From contig NC_083340.1 in assembly GCF_019175385.1 (NCBI RefSeq), forward strand, positions 18,798,336-18,862,335: 64,000 nucleotides of DNA, given 5' to 3'. The DNA comes from Lycium barbarum (taxonomy: Eukaryota > Streptophyta > Magnoliopsida > Solanales > Solanaceae). Numbering within the stretch: the stretch's first letter is position 1; each line of letters begins with the position of its first letter. The position numbers and the translations under genes were made by a program. Below, one piece after another: positions 28,701-40,069 of the stretch. The notes beneath the pieces were generated by a model. That model ran no database searches, had not been told where the DNA came from, and saw nothing but the letters and a program-made list of their open reading frames with translations.

Positions 28701-31700
28701 CGGGTGAGATGATCCTGCTCTAATACCATGTAAAGAAATGGATCTTGGGCCTAACTCAACCTCAAAAGCTAGCTCATGAGGGGAGGATTTCTCATGTCCA
28801 TATAACGAGACCACCCATTTCATTAAGCACCAATGCTAATACATGCATTATTTTCTCTAATACATCCCGCCAAACGGCCCTTAATGGTCTAAGGTCTGAA
28901 CCATTCAAATCCAGACCTCCATTAAGTGCAAACAAATGAAACAAATGTGGGCTTACTCTCCTGGTCATATAGTAATAGTATGAACAATTTCTTTAATCTT
29001 CCTTTCTAAGTAGTGTAAAATTATAGGTTACAAAATATGAAGTCTTAGCTCACTTCAAAATAACATGGAGGCAACCTGCTATTTCCCCCTTTTTACTATG
29101 GAAGAACATTTTTTTGTTTCCACACTGTGTCAGGTACCTGCTTTGGGACCCTGACTTATGTGGATTCGCCGTGTAGGGCCCGTTAAAGGGGAAAATGCTC
29201 CCTACCAGACTACCTGAGTCCTTTGATTAAGGGTTGAGGGATTGGCTCGAAGCAAGTCCTTTGTTAAAGGGTGCACCATTGTTAAAAGGTAGAGGGATCC
29301 TATCTATCCCACCACAACTAGTGGTGGTAGCAATTTCATTTTAAATAAGAAAGCAATCATCAATCAATATGCCTAACTTTTGGGATTGGTTGTATGAATC
29401 CTTTGTCCATCCCGCTCTAGTAAGGCACATTTCTTTCCAATATTACATGATCTTTTATGGAACATACGTATTAAAGCAATATGATACTTTTATTCCTTGG
29501 ATAAAGACAAAGACAAACGGTTACATTCTCATTTTCTTGCCCACATGAAACTCATTTGATTAAGATATAACTTTGAAGTGTTAAGCTCCTCATCAGCAAT
29601 AGAACATTTCGTCGGTGGTTCTACCGAAAAGAAGAAAAAACTAAAGAGTTTGCTATATGATTCTAAGAAATTATATTTAATGGTAATCTCAGTTTCCCAT
29701 CGCCCATTGAAGCCCAACTTGTTTGGGACTAAGGCATAATTGTTGTTAGTAGTGGTTATCTGCATCCGCAAAAATGGGATCTTTTTTTCTCCCTTTCTAA
29801 GAACTTTTTCTTCTTTGACAAGAAACATGGGAGTTTATTCAAAATGGAACCAACAGGTGCAGATAACGTCACATGCCAAAAGGTGCGATCTGGTGAATCA
29901 GCAAAATAAGCAAAAACCTATCAGCCTAACTGTTGAGCATGTATTAATCAATCTTGTCTAAAGGAAAAGAAAGACTGACCGACCTGGTTCGAAAAGTAAA
30001 TTTACTTACCTCAGGCAATATGTCCACTTTCCTCCCAGCTGCTATTTCAAATGAATAAACTTTCATAAGTGCTGATACTGCATAAGCCTATAACAGAGGA
30101 ACAGAAAATCCATAAGGAGTTCAAACATAAGAGCACAGCAGACAAGGGTTTCTATAGACTTTTAACACTCTAAATAAAGATCACAAGCAACCTGTCAAAT
30201 AGTTCGCCTGTAACAAATAGATTTTCCTAAATCAGGAAAAACCTGATGCATAAAGTGCTACTTGCCGAATAATTTCACTTCATAACCAAGAATGTAAGTT
30301 GTAGAAGTTTATCAAAAGTCTATCAGTCTTGGCATATATTCTCCTGTACTAGTTGTCGGAGGCCCGGGCTTATAAAAATAGCAATTTCTTGCGCAGATTG
30401 CCCTTCATACAGAAAATTTGTGGGTCAAAGTACCCTTATTCGCTAGTCTACGAAACTAGAGATTCTAGGTTCTATCCCCAACAGAGTCGCAAAAAATTTT
30501 GCAAGGCAAAGTTTCAAGCGAAGTTACATTGAAATTTTGCCTTGTCCGGCATAAGTTGTGTGATAACTAATTCGCTCGAAATAAGTTTATATAAATTTTA
30601 CCTTGTCCGGCATAAGTTCTATAGAAATAAAGTTATGCCAGATAACTTAAATCCTACAGAACTTATGCCCGACAAGGCAAAGTTTCTATGTAACATTTAA
30701 AAAATTCATTAGATTAACATTGAGCTAACATATAACATGTGTGTTGAACAATAATAGTAGCCTACTAAAATGCAAAATAAATACATTTTGGGTTATTTCT
30801 TATAATAGTTTTGGTTATAGAGAGATTTAGTCACCGTGGGTGAAAATATACAGGGAGTATAATAGTACATAAATATAACACTCATATAATTTTAGATATA
30901 TAATCCTATCTCTTGCTCTGTTTTTTTTTTTTTTTTTTTTGAAGGAGAGGTACACAAAACGTCATTGCATCTGGCCAATTTGACAAATATACAATGAGAA
31001 GGCTTGAATCCTTCTTAGAGTATGACTGCAACTTTAAAAAATATAAAAAAATGGTCCATGAAAATGTAGATTGGGCAAAAAATATGTGCATGTAGTAGAA
31101 TAATATGTGGGACCCTAAGCAAACTTTTGGTAAGAATTCAAGAACATTTGTCACTTTTTTTTTTTATGACATGGGAACCCGCAGCCGCTACCCTTCGGGT
31201 GCGCAAAGGGTAAACCCGGCTCCTGTGCAATAGCTCGCAAACCACACAGGAGAGGTAACCCGCACTAGGCAAGCCCCGTGCGACGAGCTCGACTCAGAAG
31301 GCAAATCCCCTGTAAGCAGGGGGTTTCAAACCTGAGACCTCCATTATGAAAGCCCCATGCTCAACCAACTGAGCCACCCTTGCGGGTTAGAACATTTGTC
31401 ACTTGTTTGTTGCTCCTTTAGGCTCTAACATCACCTTTGTTGCATTTGGAGTATAATTGTCACCAAACTTTCAAAAATTTACCAGAACATATAGTACATG
31501 GTACATATGCAAATAAAGGTCAAAATAGGGGCAAAAATGAAAGTTCTAAAGATGTGAGGACTACAAAATTCATGGATCCTCACTTATATATAGTTATAAT
31601 TTGAACAACTTTAAGAATTTCCTAGTTCCACAAAAGTAATGATTTAACTACATAGCACCAACTTTACATATGTTTTGTCTGCTCCAAGTCTTTTCTTTAC

Positions 31701-34700
31701 AATGGACCCCAAGGCTTTAGTTTAGTGTAAAGTGCAATGCATGATGCTTAGGTAGGCGCATTTCACAGGTTCGAGCCTTCCTAGTTACTGCCAACAAAAG
31801 TTTGGCATTTGAGTGGAGTAGGGTACAGGGGTGGGTCCATTAACCCGAATATCAAACCGTGCGCCACAGGTTCTCCGGAATTTCTTGGTTATCCCAAGAA
31901 AACAATCTTTCACAATAGAACCAGGATATAGCTCAAACGATTTCTTGTTTGCTTACCGTCTTTACCCAACAAAATAACCTAATCTCTTGCTACTGTAGAA
32001 AGGAATAGTTGCAGGTTTTCCGCTTCAAAGAAATTCAGTATGCTATCGAAACAAGGAAAAATAGAGAAGAAAGTTTGATCCACCTTCCGAGGAAATTACT
32101 TGTACAATTTCCTTTTACTAGTCTCGACAAGTGACCAAGGAACGCATATTAATGGACAAAATAATCTATCAAAGCCCATATAGTATATAAAATAATATAC
32201 TAATATTTTAACCTGCTGTTATGGAACCAAGTTCGCAACATTAACAAGTACTTACAAGGCTCTTTTGGAAAGTCAACTAGCCGCCATGCTAGTTCCAATA
32301 AATGATAATTATGGTATTTATCGTAATGAGATAAAGAATCAATTACTATAGTACACGAGGTACAAGACAGCAGGAGGTCCTCAGATACACCATTATGAAA
32401 GACAATAACTTTTGGAACAAAGCTCTTTTGTTAAAGAAGATGGATCACCTTCAGATATCTAAACACATAATTCTAGGACCTGATGTCCTGGACAATCATA
32501 CCGTAGGGGCTATCCTCCCATGTTGCTCAGATCATATCCTCTCAAGTAGGGGTGTCAAGTTAATTAAGAGCAAAAGGCAAAGATGGTATTTACAATTCTG
32601 AAAACCAGAAAGTTGAGGAAGCTTTTCGGAACAGAACACATTTCATTTGGTGAGTTTTCATCACAACTGTCAACTAGCTTTTAAGATTAAGCGGATCATA
32701 TTACAGAAATATGTCATACTAGAAGCAGGCACCTCGCAACTGATTTAAAGCAGCAATTAAACCTCACATACCTTGACCTTGTCATCAGTTGAATGTGCCT
32801 CAGCAATATCACTTATTTTCCCTGTGATATAGGAGGCAGAATACTTCCCATCAGCAGTTCCATACTCCCCCAAGACCCAGCAAATAACCTGGCAATTCAC
32901 AAAGTTGTGAGTTAAGCACCAGAAGAGGTGAACTGAGAATGTTACATATACACATGACATGAGCTCTGGGCAGAGCATCATTTTGTTACTGTAAGTAGGA
33001 AGAGAGAGATGGAGAGAGGGGAAGAGTGAGAGAGGGGGAGGATGAGAGAGAGACAACTCGTTTTGGAAACCTGGAGAAATGCAGATGGAAGTTTTGGCTC
33101 GCCCATGATACGCAAATATGACTCCACCTGCAACCAGTCAAAAGAGTTATCTGTTAGAGGTGCAAAAACAGGATATACGAAAGCAATATCTTCTGCACAA
33201 TTATTTACAACACCAGCAAGATACAGAGAAAACATAAGCTCATCCAGAATCTGCAACAAGAGTAATTCAAATTTTCATCTTGCCATGATGGAGAAAAAAG
33301 GAAGTAATCACACAATTTAAGTTACTCACAAATTAACATAACAGAACAACCATTAGCTTATTCTCAGGCTACCAGAACGGAAAACAAAGTTAAGTTCCTT
33401 TAAAACAATCTAGAAACTAATTTACCTCAGGCCCCTCAACTACCAAAACCACCTTCCGGTAAGAAATAAACTATAGCCTTGATTACTACTTAAATGAAAA
33501 TAAGACAACAGGCCACCAGTTTCTAGCATAATAGCTATCTAAACATATCTTCTTTTTTCTTTGCCTTTTTTTAATTTTGATAAGTTAATACCAATCTAAA
33601 CATTTCTTTTTTATCAGTTAGTTTACTTAGTTTTGAGAAGATTCTATCAAAGTTGTGCTAGCTCTTACCCTTTTAAAAGTTTCCATCTGAGAGAAAAATA
33701 AATTAAAATCAAAAGATTCAACAGGCTCAGGACAGTAATGTTTTTCACAGATAAAGTATAGTAACTATTAATGCATGAGGAAAATTCCATATACAAGAAG
33801 TATTCCAAAGAGTAGGCACAGGACAGTAATATTTATCAGAATGTCAGTATCCATTAAGGCCAAAATGAGAATGCGGCATCAATAGAACAAAAAAGGTTGA
33901 AAAGACATACAGCTGATGATCTCAGCTGGCTATCTGCAGTATCATCTTCTTCTCCAAATCCCTCGGCAATCAGCCGCATCAAGTTGTGGGCAACCTTTAA
34001 ATTCACTAGATCTCCTGCGTGCTCAAACACTTTATTCATGGTCTGTAAGCACATCAAAAACATGGTAGTTGGTACGACAATACAGAAAATTCTATGGTAA
34101 ATTAAATTGCAAAACTAAATTGACCTGGATAAACCATTGATTGCTCGGTGCAAACTGCTCAGCAAGTTCGACACATCTGGATGCTATCTCAGTTTTATAA
34201 TGGTTATCATTTATACTCATCATGTAATCAATCATACGGTCGACAATAACTTCTACATTCGATGGCTTTGTCATCTTATACAGCAGCTCGAAAGTCTTCC
34301 GCTTCAGCGTGTCATCTGGGTCCTGTATTAAAATGGTCCGCATCATAAACAGAAACAACCAAAGAAAGCATCTCCATCTTCCAAACCGTATTGATTAATA
34401 GCTATCTCTGTATAATAAAAGGGAGGAAATTTTTCCTTCTTGGGAAATTAATAATTGCAGCCAATTTCCATTTTCCTATCAGTGTTACCCAGAGATACCA
34501 TAAAACAAACTAGATAGCTAACTAGCCATAATGTAAAGAATAACCCGAATTGTGGAAGGCAAAAGCTACTTAGAAGTTGGCTACAAGAAAAGTTTATAAC
34601 CCTTGGTTACATGTCTCAAAATATGACTTCAAAGACATGCAATATACCCATGCTGTGATCACTAAGTTGAATAATTATTTTATTCAAAACCCAAAGTTCT

Positions 34701-37700
34701 AGCACGAAGAGTTTCTTATTCTGGCTTTGCAAGGAAAAAGAAAGAATTATTTTCAAAGTTTATTTAAAGGTTCCAAGGCTTGCTAAAGAAAATGTTTAAT
34801 TTCACCCGAAAAAAAATTCCAATAAGTAGTGGGCAGAGAGTGTGTTACGGGTCTTAAACAGCCTGTCCAAATCTTAGACCTTAAGAAAGGAAAGAAGCAA
34901 CGTACCAATCAGACAAAAACAAAGGAAAGAAGCAAAGTCTACATGGTTTCATGTCTTCGTCTTTTGCGTTCAACTTGGGAAGTAAGCCCATACTAGTACT
35001 CAACGCAATTGAGCAGTCTATAAAGATGATCAAAAGTCCAGATTTTACGTCAGTTTAAGGTAATGCGAAGAAATCAGGGGTGCAAAGAGGCTCCATTCTA
35101 TTTGTAGGTTTATTGCTTCTTTAGGTGGCATCAGCTTGGTCTTCTTTGAATTAACTGCTATGTCCAAAAAGAAAAAGATGAAGCTAAAGAGACTGATTAT
35201 TGCTCTTACCAGCATTTGTTGATTGAAAAGCATCGGAATTCTATAACTTTTATAATGTTTGACCAGATACAGTTCACAAGACTAGGGTCGCATATTTCAC
35301 TCAAACTATATTACAGCTCTCCCGGTATTGCAATCCACAATAAATCTAGCATAATAACCAGTTACAATTTAAAAAGAAAAAAGGGATGTATTCGCAAATA
35401 AAGGTGCTGCATGGCTGAAATAGAATACCTGAACGTTCTAGCAAATAGCAATATATTGCAGGCATAAACAGGAAGGACAAGCCAACATTGTCGTGGCTCC
35501 ATAAATTGAAATATCCTTTGATTTTAACAGACCTGAGAAATAACATTTCTCACCTCTAAACAATCAATCACGGCCAGTTGGTGCTGCTCAGCAATTTCTG
35601 CGCTTATCTTTATTAATCTACCAAGCGCATCAATCCCCAAGTACTTTAGATTATGGCTATCATTCTGTGCACCAGGTAACTTGAACGAAATTAGCTTCTA
35701 GCAAAGAGGTGACTGCACAACAACAAAAAGGTACACAGCAGGATATAGAAGACGAACCTTCAAAAATTTGGCAACTGCGTCTGCCGCAGATTCTAATACC
35801 TTGGGGTTAGGATGTATTGAGGAAACACAGCATATGCACTCATATAGAATAGCATTTCCTATATTACTTGATGAATCACTCTTTCTCATAATGTCACCAA
35901 CAATTGTATACATTTGTTCACTGGCTTTCTTGTCACCGCTTCCAAGTACTGCCAGAATTTTCAATAATTTGATCTGCACGTAAAAGAACAGAAACTGAGC
36001 TTGCGAGTAGGGACCTGTTTCTTGTCAAAAAATAGAACAGAGATAGACAATGGAACAGTTCAAAAATCTCTACAAAGTACAAACACATAATTAAGAAGAT
36101 GAATGGATAAAACTGATAAAATCTGATGGTTACATTCCCCATCAGATTGCTTGCACTACTTTATTCAGTAATCTACAAGTCTTTCCTATACAAGTTATAC
36201 ATTGTATTAAGCCAAAAAGTTGACAACTTTTCATGCGAATATCGCTGCCTTCTATGTTCCTCCCTATTGTTCTTTGTATTAAACTACTACTACATTTGAT
36301 TAAGGAAGTCAGCAGCACGTGTTTTTCCTCTCAATCCTTGTGCAAATGAAGAAACTAACATTAGATTTAGTACCCAAAAAAAGGGGTAAAGGAACAAAAG
36401 TAATTGATTCCTTCCAGTTGCAGAGGGGAAAGAAGCTTTGAAAGCTGACTTAGAGGGTCCTAAGCCTCCTACTTTATTTTCTCAATAACTCAAAGCCCTC
36501 ACCTTTTCCATTTCCTCAATGTTAACATTTCTGTTTCCACCCAAAAAAAAAAAAAAAAAAAAAAAGACATACAGTAATTGCATCCTATATGGCATAACGT
36601 TGTTTAAAAGTATTTTGACCCTAAAGTTAATGCAATTACTGGCAGAAGTTGTTAGTTCTTCATCACCTTTATATGGGATCAATTTCTATTTGCCAAAAAC
36701 TAGATATTCTGCATGGCTAGAAGATCTTAAACTGTGCAAACCTGTTTTGGCTAGAAACATTCATAAAATGAAATTATTCATTCAGTGGTCAATTTAATAA
36801 TCAACCATTGATGGTGTCAGCTATATTCTTTTTCCTTTTTTGGGATAAAATTGGGGTCAGCTATATTCTTAGATTTGGTAATCTCAAAAAAAATTATGTA
36901 AGCCAATGTTTTATTCTCAAACATCACGTTAAAACATTATTTCAGAGACACTAAGAGTAATTAGAAAAAGCTTGAACATTTTAAAAGTAGAATGATAGAT
37001 GAAGATGTTACTCATAGGAGTGAGAGTAGATGGGATTGCAGCACCAAAATGCAAACAATTTAGATGTCTAGGTTCGTTGTTTCAAGAGAATAGACTGATA
37101 GATGAAGATGTTACTCATAGGATTAAAACCAGATGGTTGAAATGGAGAAGTGCCACCGGGGTATTATGTGATAGAAGGTTTCCTACCAAAGTGAAAGGTA
37201 AGTTCTATATAACATCCATAAGACCAACAATGTTATATGGTAGTGGATGCTAGGAAGCTAAAGTCCAACATATCCACAAGATAAATGTTGCAGAAAAACT
37301 GACCAGATCCGCCAGAAGGTGCAAGTATAGCGCGCATTGAGGATAAAATGCAAGAAGGTCGCTTGAGGTGTTTTGGACCTGTTTTATGTCGACCTACAGA
37401 TGCATGGCCTTAGGTGTGAAACTATGGTAAGTGAAGGCATTAAAAGAGGACGGGCTGAACCTAAAGTCACATAGATGGAAGTTGTGTCGACAGACCTACA
37501 AATGCTTAGTAAAAATGCAGACTTAGCTAAAGATAGGGCACAATGATAGAAAAATATACATATAGGTGATAGGATGATAGCTACTAGTTGATGATAGGTT
37601 TTAGACTTGTCAGAGAACTTCTAATATTATTATTTATCATTTATATTATTATTTATGATATGTATATCTATATTTAACTTAATTTTTCATTTTATTTTAT

Positions 37701-39632
37701 TTTATTTTGTATGACGATGATATGACATGAGCTTAAAAGAAAGTGAGGATTCATATAGCCGACCCCAACTTGTTTGCAACTGAGACATAATTATTGTTAG
37801 TTGTTTGTTATTAGGACGGAAAGATTAGAACCTCAGCGGCTCAGCCAAATCAGAGGGCCAGCCCTCAGAAAGTGAGATGGTAGCATGGACTTGAATGGCT
37901 ACTCCAGAATTTGAGAGAAATTTCGCAACAAGACAGGGCACATAAAAATAAAATATTTCCAGCTTTTAGCCTTTTACAAAGAAAATTCACGTGCATATCA
38001 TGCAAGAGATCAAACTGGAACTTTGATTCACATACCTGAATGAATGGAGCCGGCATCTGATGATAATCATAACTCTTGGGCAATCTCCGTTCCGCTACTT
38101 GTTTTAGAATGCTTACAAAGCTGACCACCAAATCTTTATAAGAATTAACATCTGCCAAGATAATATCATAAAGAGGGCACAGCGTAGAGCCCATTACACC
38201 AGGATCATTGTCACATAGCCTCTGCAAACCAAAATAATTGTTAAAAAACAAATAGAATCAGTTCCAGCCATAAAAGATCCATTTTCTCTTCAAATGCATC
38301 AACATCATCAGCATCCCTTTCAATGTGCACAAGCTTTAGTTCATTATCTACCATGACATCACTTATATCCTTATCACTCACAAATTCCACATTCTTCTCA
38401 TAATTTTACCCATGACTCAATCCTCTCTTTTTTTATACAACACCATACTAAGGTCCTTAATATCCTCTGGGCGTTCATAAAATCATTAGAAAAACAAAAT
38501 TCCAAAAATATCAATAGATCCTATTTTTTCTCCACTGTGCAGCTTAACAAGAAAGTGTTAGAAAAGCAAATGATATCTTCCTATCTGGCATCGACCTAAG
38601 CCTCGGTCACTCGATAATTGTGTTGGTAAGGGAAGAAGGTACCTAGTAGAATAGTCGAGGTGTGCCCAATGTGTTAGTAGAAGGAAACTTACACTATCTC
38701 GGATCATGTCCTATTTCGTCGTCCTAAGTCCCAATCTTGAACTCAAACACTAACAATTTTTCGTAACTCTTTTCCAGTAGGATAAATTTAGTAGCAAGGA
38801 AAATCCATGTTAACTGAATAAGTAACTTCAAGGGCGTCTTTTTTCTGTAAATACTCTTATCCATTGCTTAGACATGTACTCTCATACAACATCTATCTCG
38901 CTTAATAAAATAGTACATTAATTTCTGCATAACTTATGCTGGATTGCATCTAATTACCTCAATAATACATTCTTTCCACATCCTCACCACGAAATACGCA
39001 ATGCAAACAAAAAAATTTCGACAATCAATTAAACTACCACTACAAAACACGAAACAAGAATGCACCTTTCTGAAATTGGCAACGAGATGGCTAACAGACG
39101 ACGGCGATTTCTGATGAAACCGATGGAGCGCCATAACAGCCTTCTTCCTAACAGCTTCTTTAGTATGCCCTAACAAATCGACAACTTGAGGCAACACAGC
39201 TGGAATAGTCTCTTCATTAATCAACTTACAAACGGCATTCAAGGCGGCGCAAACAACCAAATAATTATCAGATTTCAAATCCTTCTGAATAGTATTAACA
39301 ATCAATATAATCAAATCATGATCCTCGTTCAAGAAAAGCGTAACAGCTAAATAACCAGTACGTTTCAAATGCAAATTATCATCATGTGTCATTTTAACAG
39401 CATGTATATAACCAAAAGACGCATCGTGGCCTAACATTTCAACATAAACTAAACGCATGATATATTCTTTCATCTTCCTTTTAGGTATATCTGGTTCGAT
39501 GATACGTTTTTTGAGGATATCGATCTCGTTAATAACGATACGATCTTCTTCAGCTTTAGATCGGGCTTCACCGATGGATTTAATTAAGTCGAGGAATTCT
39601 TTCGATTGACCAAATCCCCCTTGGGAGCCCAT
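16754..39632 (-). CDS. AP4E: AP-4 complex subunit epsilon
   Basis: Large subunit of adaptor complex 4, a clathrin-independent coat at the trans-Golgi network; plant AP-4 sorts cargo to the vacuole. Eleven exons, all phase 0 and with consensus splice sites: 39632-39066, 38221-38036, 35973-35758, 35664-35554, 34322-34125, 34042-33911, 33127-33071, 32888-32772, 30087-30010, 25763-25620 and 17848-16754. They encode 966 residues, close to the plant family length. Residues about 20-600 form the helical-repeat adaptin N-terminal trunk ([17 protein letters not shown] near the start). Exon 11 encodes the Ser/Pro-rich hinge ([12 protein letters not shown]) and the conserved C-terminal ear stretch [20 protein letters not shown]. 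The reading frame is intact. The gene is stretched to 23 kb by transposons, mainly in intron 9 (4.2 kb) and intron 10 (7.8 kb). Start chosen at [13 protein letters not shown], the N-terminus expected for plant AP4E. Confidence 0.95.
17948..18259 (+). repeat. 5' LTR of the intronic Ty3 element
   Basis: 312 bp, starting TGAGTGATAG and ending CTTATCA (TG...CA). It is repeated at 24659-24967 with few differences. It is followed by TTTGGTATCAAGAGC (18260-18274), an initiator-Met tRNA-type primer binding site with one extra A. Confidence 0.9.
18275..19344 (+). other. Untranslated leader of the Ty3 element
   Basis: About 1.07 kb between primer site and gag without a long open frame. A GC-rich patch at 18820-18882 holds the perfect palindrome GCTGACGTCAGC (18828-18839) and CTCTCAGCCTGAGAG (18856-18870), two 7-bp arms around one base. 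These may be RNA structural elements such as packaging or dimerisation signals (inference). Confidence 0.6.
19345..21701 (+). pseudogene. Ty3 gag-protease region, frameshifted
   Basis: Gag starts at [13 protein letters not shown] (ATG 19345). The retrotransposon Gag core follows ([19 protein letters not shown], then [13 protein letters not shown]). A frameshift at about 20390-20400 moves the frame; the rest continues from about 20403. The CCHC zinc knuckle [14 protein letters not shown] lies at about 20745-20795. The protease active site [10 protein letters not shown] lies near 21060, followed by the flap region. The frame stops at 21701, a second frameshift before RT. These breaks mean this copy cannot make an intact polyprotein. 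Confidence 0.85.
21677..23099 (+). pseudogene. Ty3 reverse transcriptase and RNase H, frameshifted
   Basis: The RT begins near [20 protein letters not shown] frameshift near 22005-22015, just after VFSK, splits the RT. The second part carries the catalytic YFDD at about 22198-22209 and the thumb motif [12 protein letters not shown]. RNase H follows with the [12 protein letters not shown] strand and the [10 protein letters not shown] motif. The frame ends in a stop at 23097-23099. Confidence 0.88.
23100..24493 (+). pseudogene. Ty3 integrase, N-terminus damaged
   Basis: Between 23100 and 23287 the HHCC zinc-binding region is scrambled: a segment containing GAACAATTCTATT is repeated and the expected His residues are lost. 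From 23288 the open frame keeps the second Cys pair (CLECKQAK) and the catalytic core with D (DISMNF), D (VSDRDSKF) and E (GQTEVVNR), then the C-terminal domain. No chromodomain is recognised after it. The frame ends at 24493. Confidence 0.85.
24659..24967 (+). repeat. 3' LTR of the intronic Ty3 element
   Basis: 309 bp, a near copy of 17948-18259. It ends CTTATCA and is followed by AP4E intron sequence. The purine run before it (AAGAAAAACC) is a weak polypurine tract. Confidence 0.9.
26173..26309. repeat. Long direct repeat flanking the LINE, left copy
   Basis: This matches 27759-27890 with roughly seven differences and one short gap; shared blocks include TTTCTGGTGAACGGT and CATTGACCCG. It abuts the poly-T edge of the LINE, as a target-site duplication would, though it is far longer than the usual 7-20 bp. 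Confidence 0.8.
26310..27752 (-). mobile_element. 5'-truncated L1-type LINE in AP4E intron 9
   Basis: Minus-strand open frame 27677-26442 (411 codons) covers the region after the RT palm of plant L1 LINEs: [19 protein letters not shown], the [16 protein letters not shown] segment and the zf-RVT zinc motif [21 protein letters not shown]. The 3' end is marked by a poly-A tail, read as 23 T at 26310-26332. It is truncated at the 5' end at about 27752. It is flanked by a direct repeat of about 130 bp described separately. Same orientation as AP4E. Confidence 0.88.
27759..27890. repeat. Long direct repeat flanking the LINE, right copy
   Basis: Second copy of the repeat at 26173-26309, beginning AAAATAGGACTCCATCACTT. 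It lies at the 5' edge of the truncated LINE. Confidence 0.8.
27895..28590 (-). mobile_element. Second L1-type LINE fragment
   Basis: Translation of the minus strand, with shifts, gives pieces typical of LINE C-termini: [20 protein letters not shown] near 28560-28490, then a zf-RVT-like [11 protein letters not shown] near 28310 and a tryptophan-rich end. No poly-A tail or target duplication was found. It differs from the neighbouring LINE, so it is a separate old insertion. Confidence 0.7.
28620..28990 (-). mobile_element. LTR retrotransposon remnant (LTR plus primer site)
   Basis: On the minus strand an LTR-like end TTTCTTTACA is followed by TGGTATTAGAGCAGG (28714-28728), an initiator-Met-type primer binding site. 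The LTR part lies at about 28730-28980 and the leader at 28620-28713. The rest of the element is missing. Confidence 0.6.
29690..29760 (+). repeat. RTE/SINE-type tail fragment
   Basis: GCCCAACTTGTTTGGGACTA followed by an AAGGCATAATTGTTGTTAG-like stretch matches the 3' tail shared by plant RTE LINEs and some Solanaceae SINEs (from memory). A more complete version is at 37770-37815. Confidence 0.5.
30370..30720. repeat. Fold-back repeat in AP4E intron 8
   Basis: TTTTGCCTTGTCCGGCATAA (about 30534) and TTTTACCTTGTCCGGCATAA (about 30597) are faced by an inverse complement, AACTTATGCCCGACAAGGCA, at about 30660. This is a non-coding fold-back of the MITE type; outer ends and target duplication are not resolved. 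Confidence 0.6.
31141..31404 (-). mobile_element. SINE with perfect target duplication
   Basis: The body is 31157-31388, read on the minus strand. It begins AACCCGCAAGGG, with box A TGGCTCAGTTGG and box B GGTTTGAAACC in tRNA-like arrangement, and ends in a poly-A tail (T run at about 31155-31165). A 16-bp perfect target duplication AGAACATTTGTCACTT lies at 31141-31156 and 31389-31404. It sits in AP4E intron 8 in the sense direction. A tRNA gene is excluded because the 3' half has no tRNA fold. Confidence 0.92.
33000..33058. repeat. GA-rich tract in AP4E intron 7
   Basis: Purine-rich run of GAGAGA/GGGAGG units next to the acceptor side of exon 7. On the transcribed strand it is a CT-rich tract. 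The intron is only 182 bp, so this occupies a third of it. Confidence 0.6.
36541..36565. repeat. Poly-A tract in AP4E intron 2
   Basis: Run of more than 20 A on the plus strand. No adjacent SINE or LINE body was recognised, so it may be a simple repeat or the tail of a degraded element. Confidence 0.6.
36960..37815 (+). mobile_element. RTE-type LINE 3' fragment
   Basis: Plus-strand frames encode the end of an RTE reverse transcriptase: [20 protein letters not shown], then [20 protein letters not shown] and [16 protein letters not shown], with a stop replacing the usual continuation at about 37251. Decayed downstream parts follow. The 3' tail is GACCCCAACTTGTTTGCAAC, then a TTG-rich end at about 37800, typical of plant RTE. 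An internal repeat of ATAGATGAAGATGTTACTCA occurs at 36990 and 37100. It lies in AP4E intron 2, antisense to the gene. Confidence 0.85.
38560..38760 (-). mobile_element. SINE-like fragment in AP4E intron 1
   Basis: The minus strand reads GCACACCTCGACTATTCTAC, then AGGTACC, a CTTACCAACACAATTATCGA stretch and ACCGAGGC. This resembles the body of Solanaceae TS-type SINEs (recollection). Ends and target duplication are not resolved. Confidence 0.5.
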
Positions 39633-39960
39633 TGCTAGCTCCCTACCTATTGTCTTTAATTGCTCCAGCTTTGGATCGTCGATTAAACGGTGGGGGGTTT
39701 AGGGTTTGAGTGGATCTGAGGGGATTTAGAGGAAGTAGGTGAATAGAGATGCGTGTATTGAAAGGGATAGATATGCAGTGCGGGGAGTGTGTTGGGTAGT
39801 GGAAGAAGAAGAAGAAGAAGACGACGACGATGATGAGGAGGGAGGTTGATTGAGTAGATAGCACGTGTTTTTTGGTTAAAAATGTGTTTTTCAGTACATA
39901 GGTGGTAATTTGTATTTGTATCATATATTATAAAAAAAAAAATGGTAAATAAAGATAATT
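39633..39960 (-). promoter_or_regulatory. AP4E 5' UTR and promoter region
   Basis: Directly upstream of the AP4E start. It contains a GAA/GAC/GAT triplet run at 39800-39840 (a CTT-type run on the transcribed strand, common in plant 5' UTRs) and an ACGTG core at about 39863. No TATA box is obvious. The minus-strand open frame here shows no conserved protein. Confidence 0.5.
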
Positions 39961-40069
39961 ATATATGCTAGGGCGTTACATGCATAGAGTTAGCAGGTAG
40001 CACAAGGTCGCTTATTCGTACTCGACTAGATAGCACATTCAAATTAGCATTACTTAACTAAGTTATTAC

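Noticed and set aside
31157..31388. tRNA gene on the minus strand
   Set aside because: It has A and B boxes but no cloverleaf; poly-A tail and target duplication identify a SINE.
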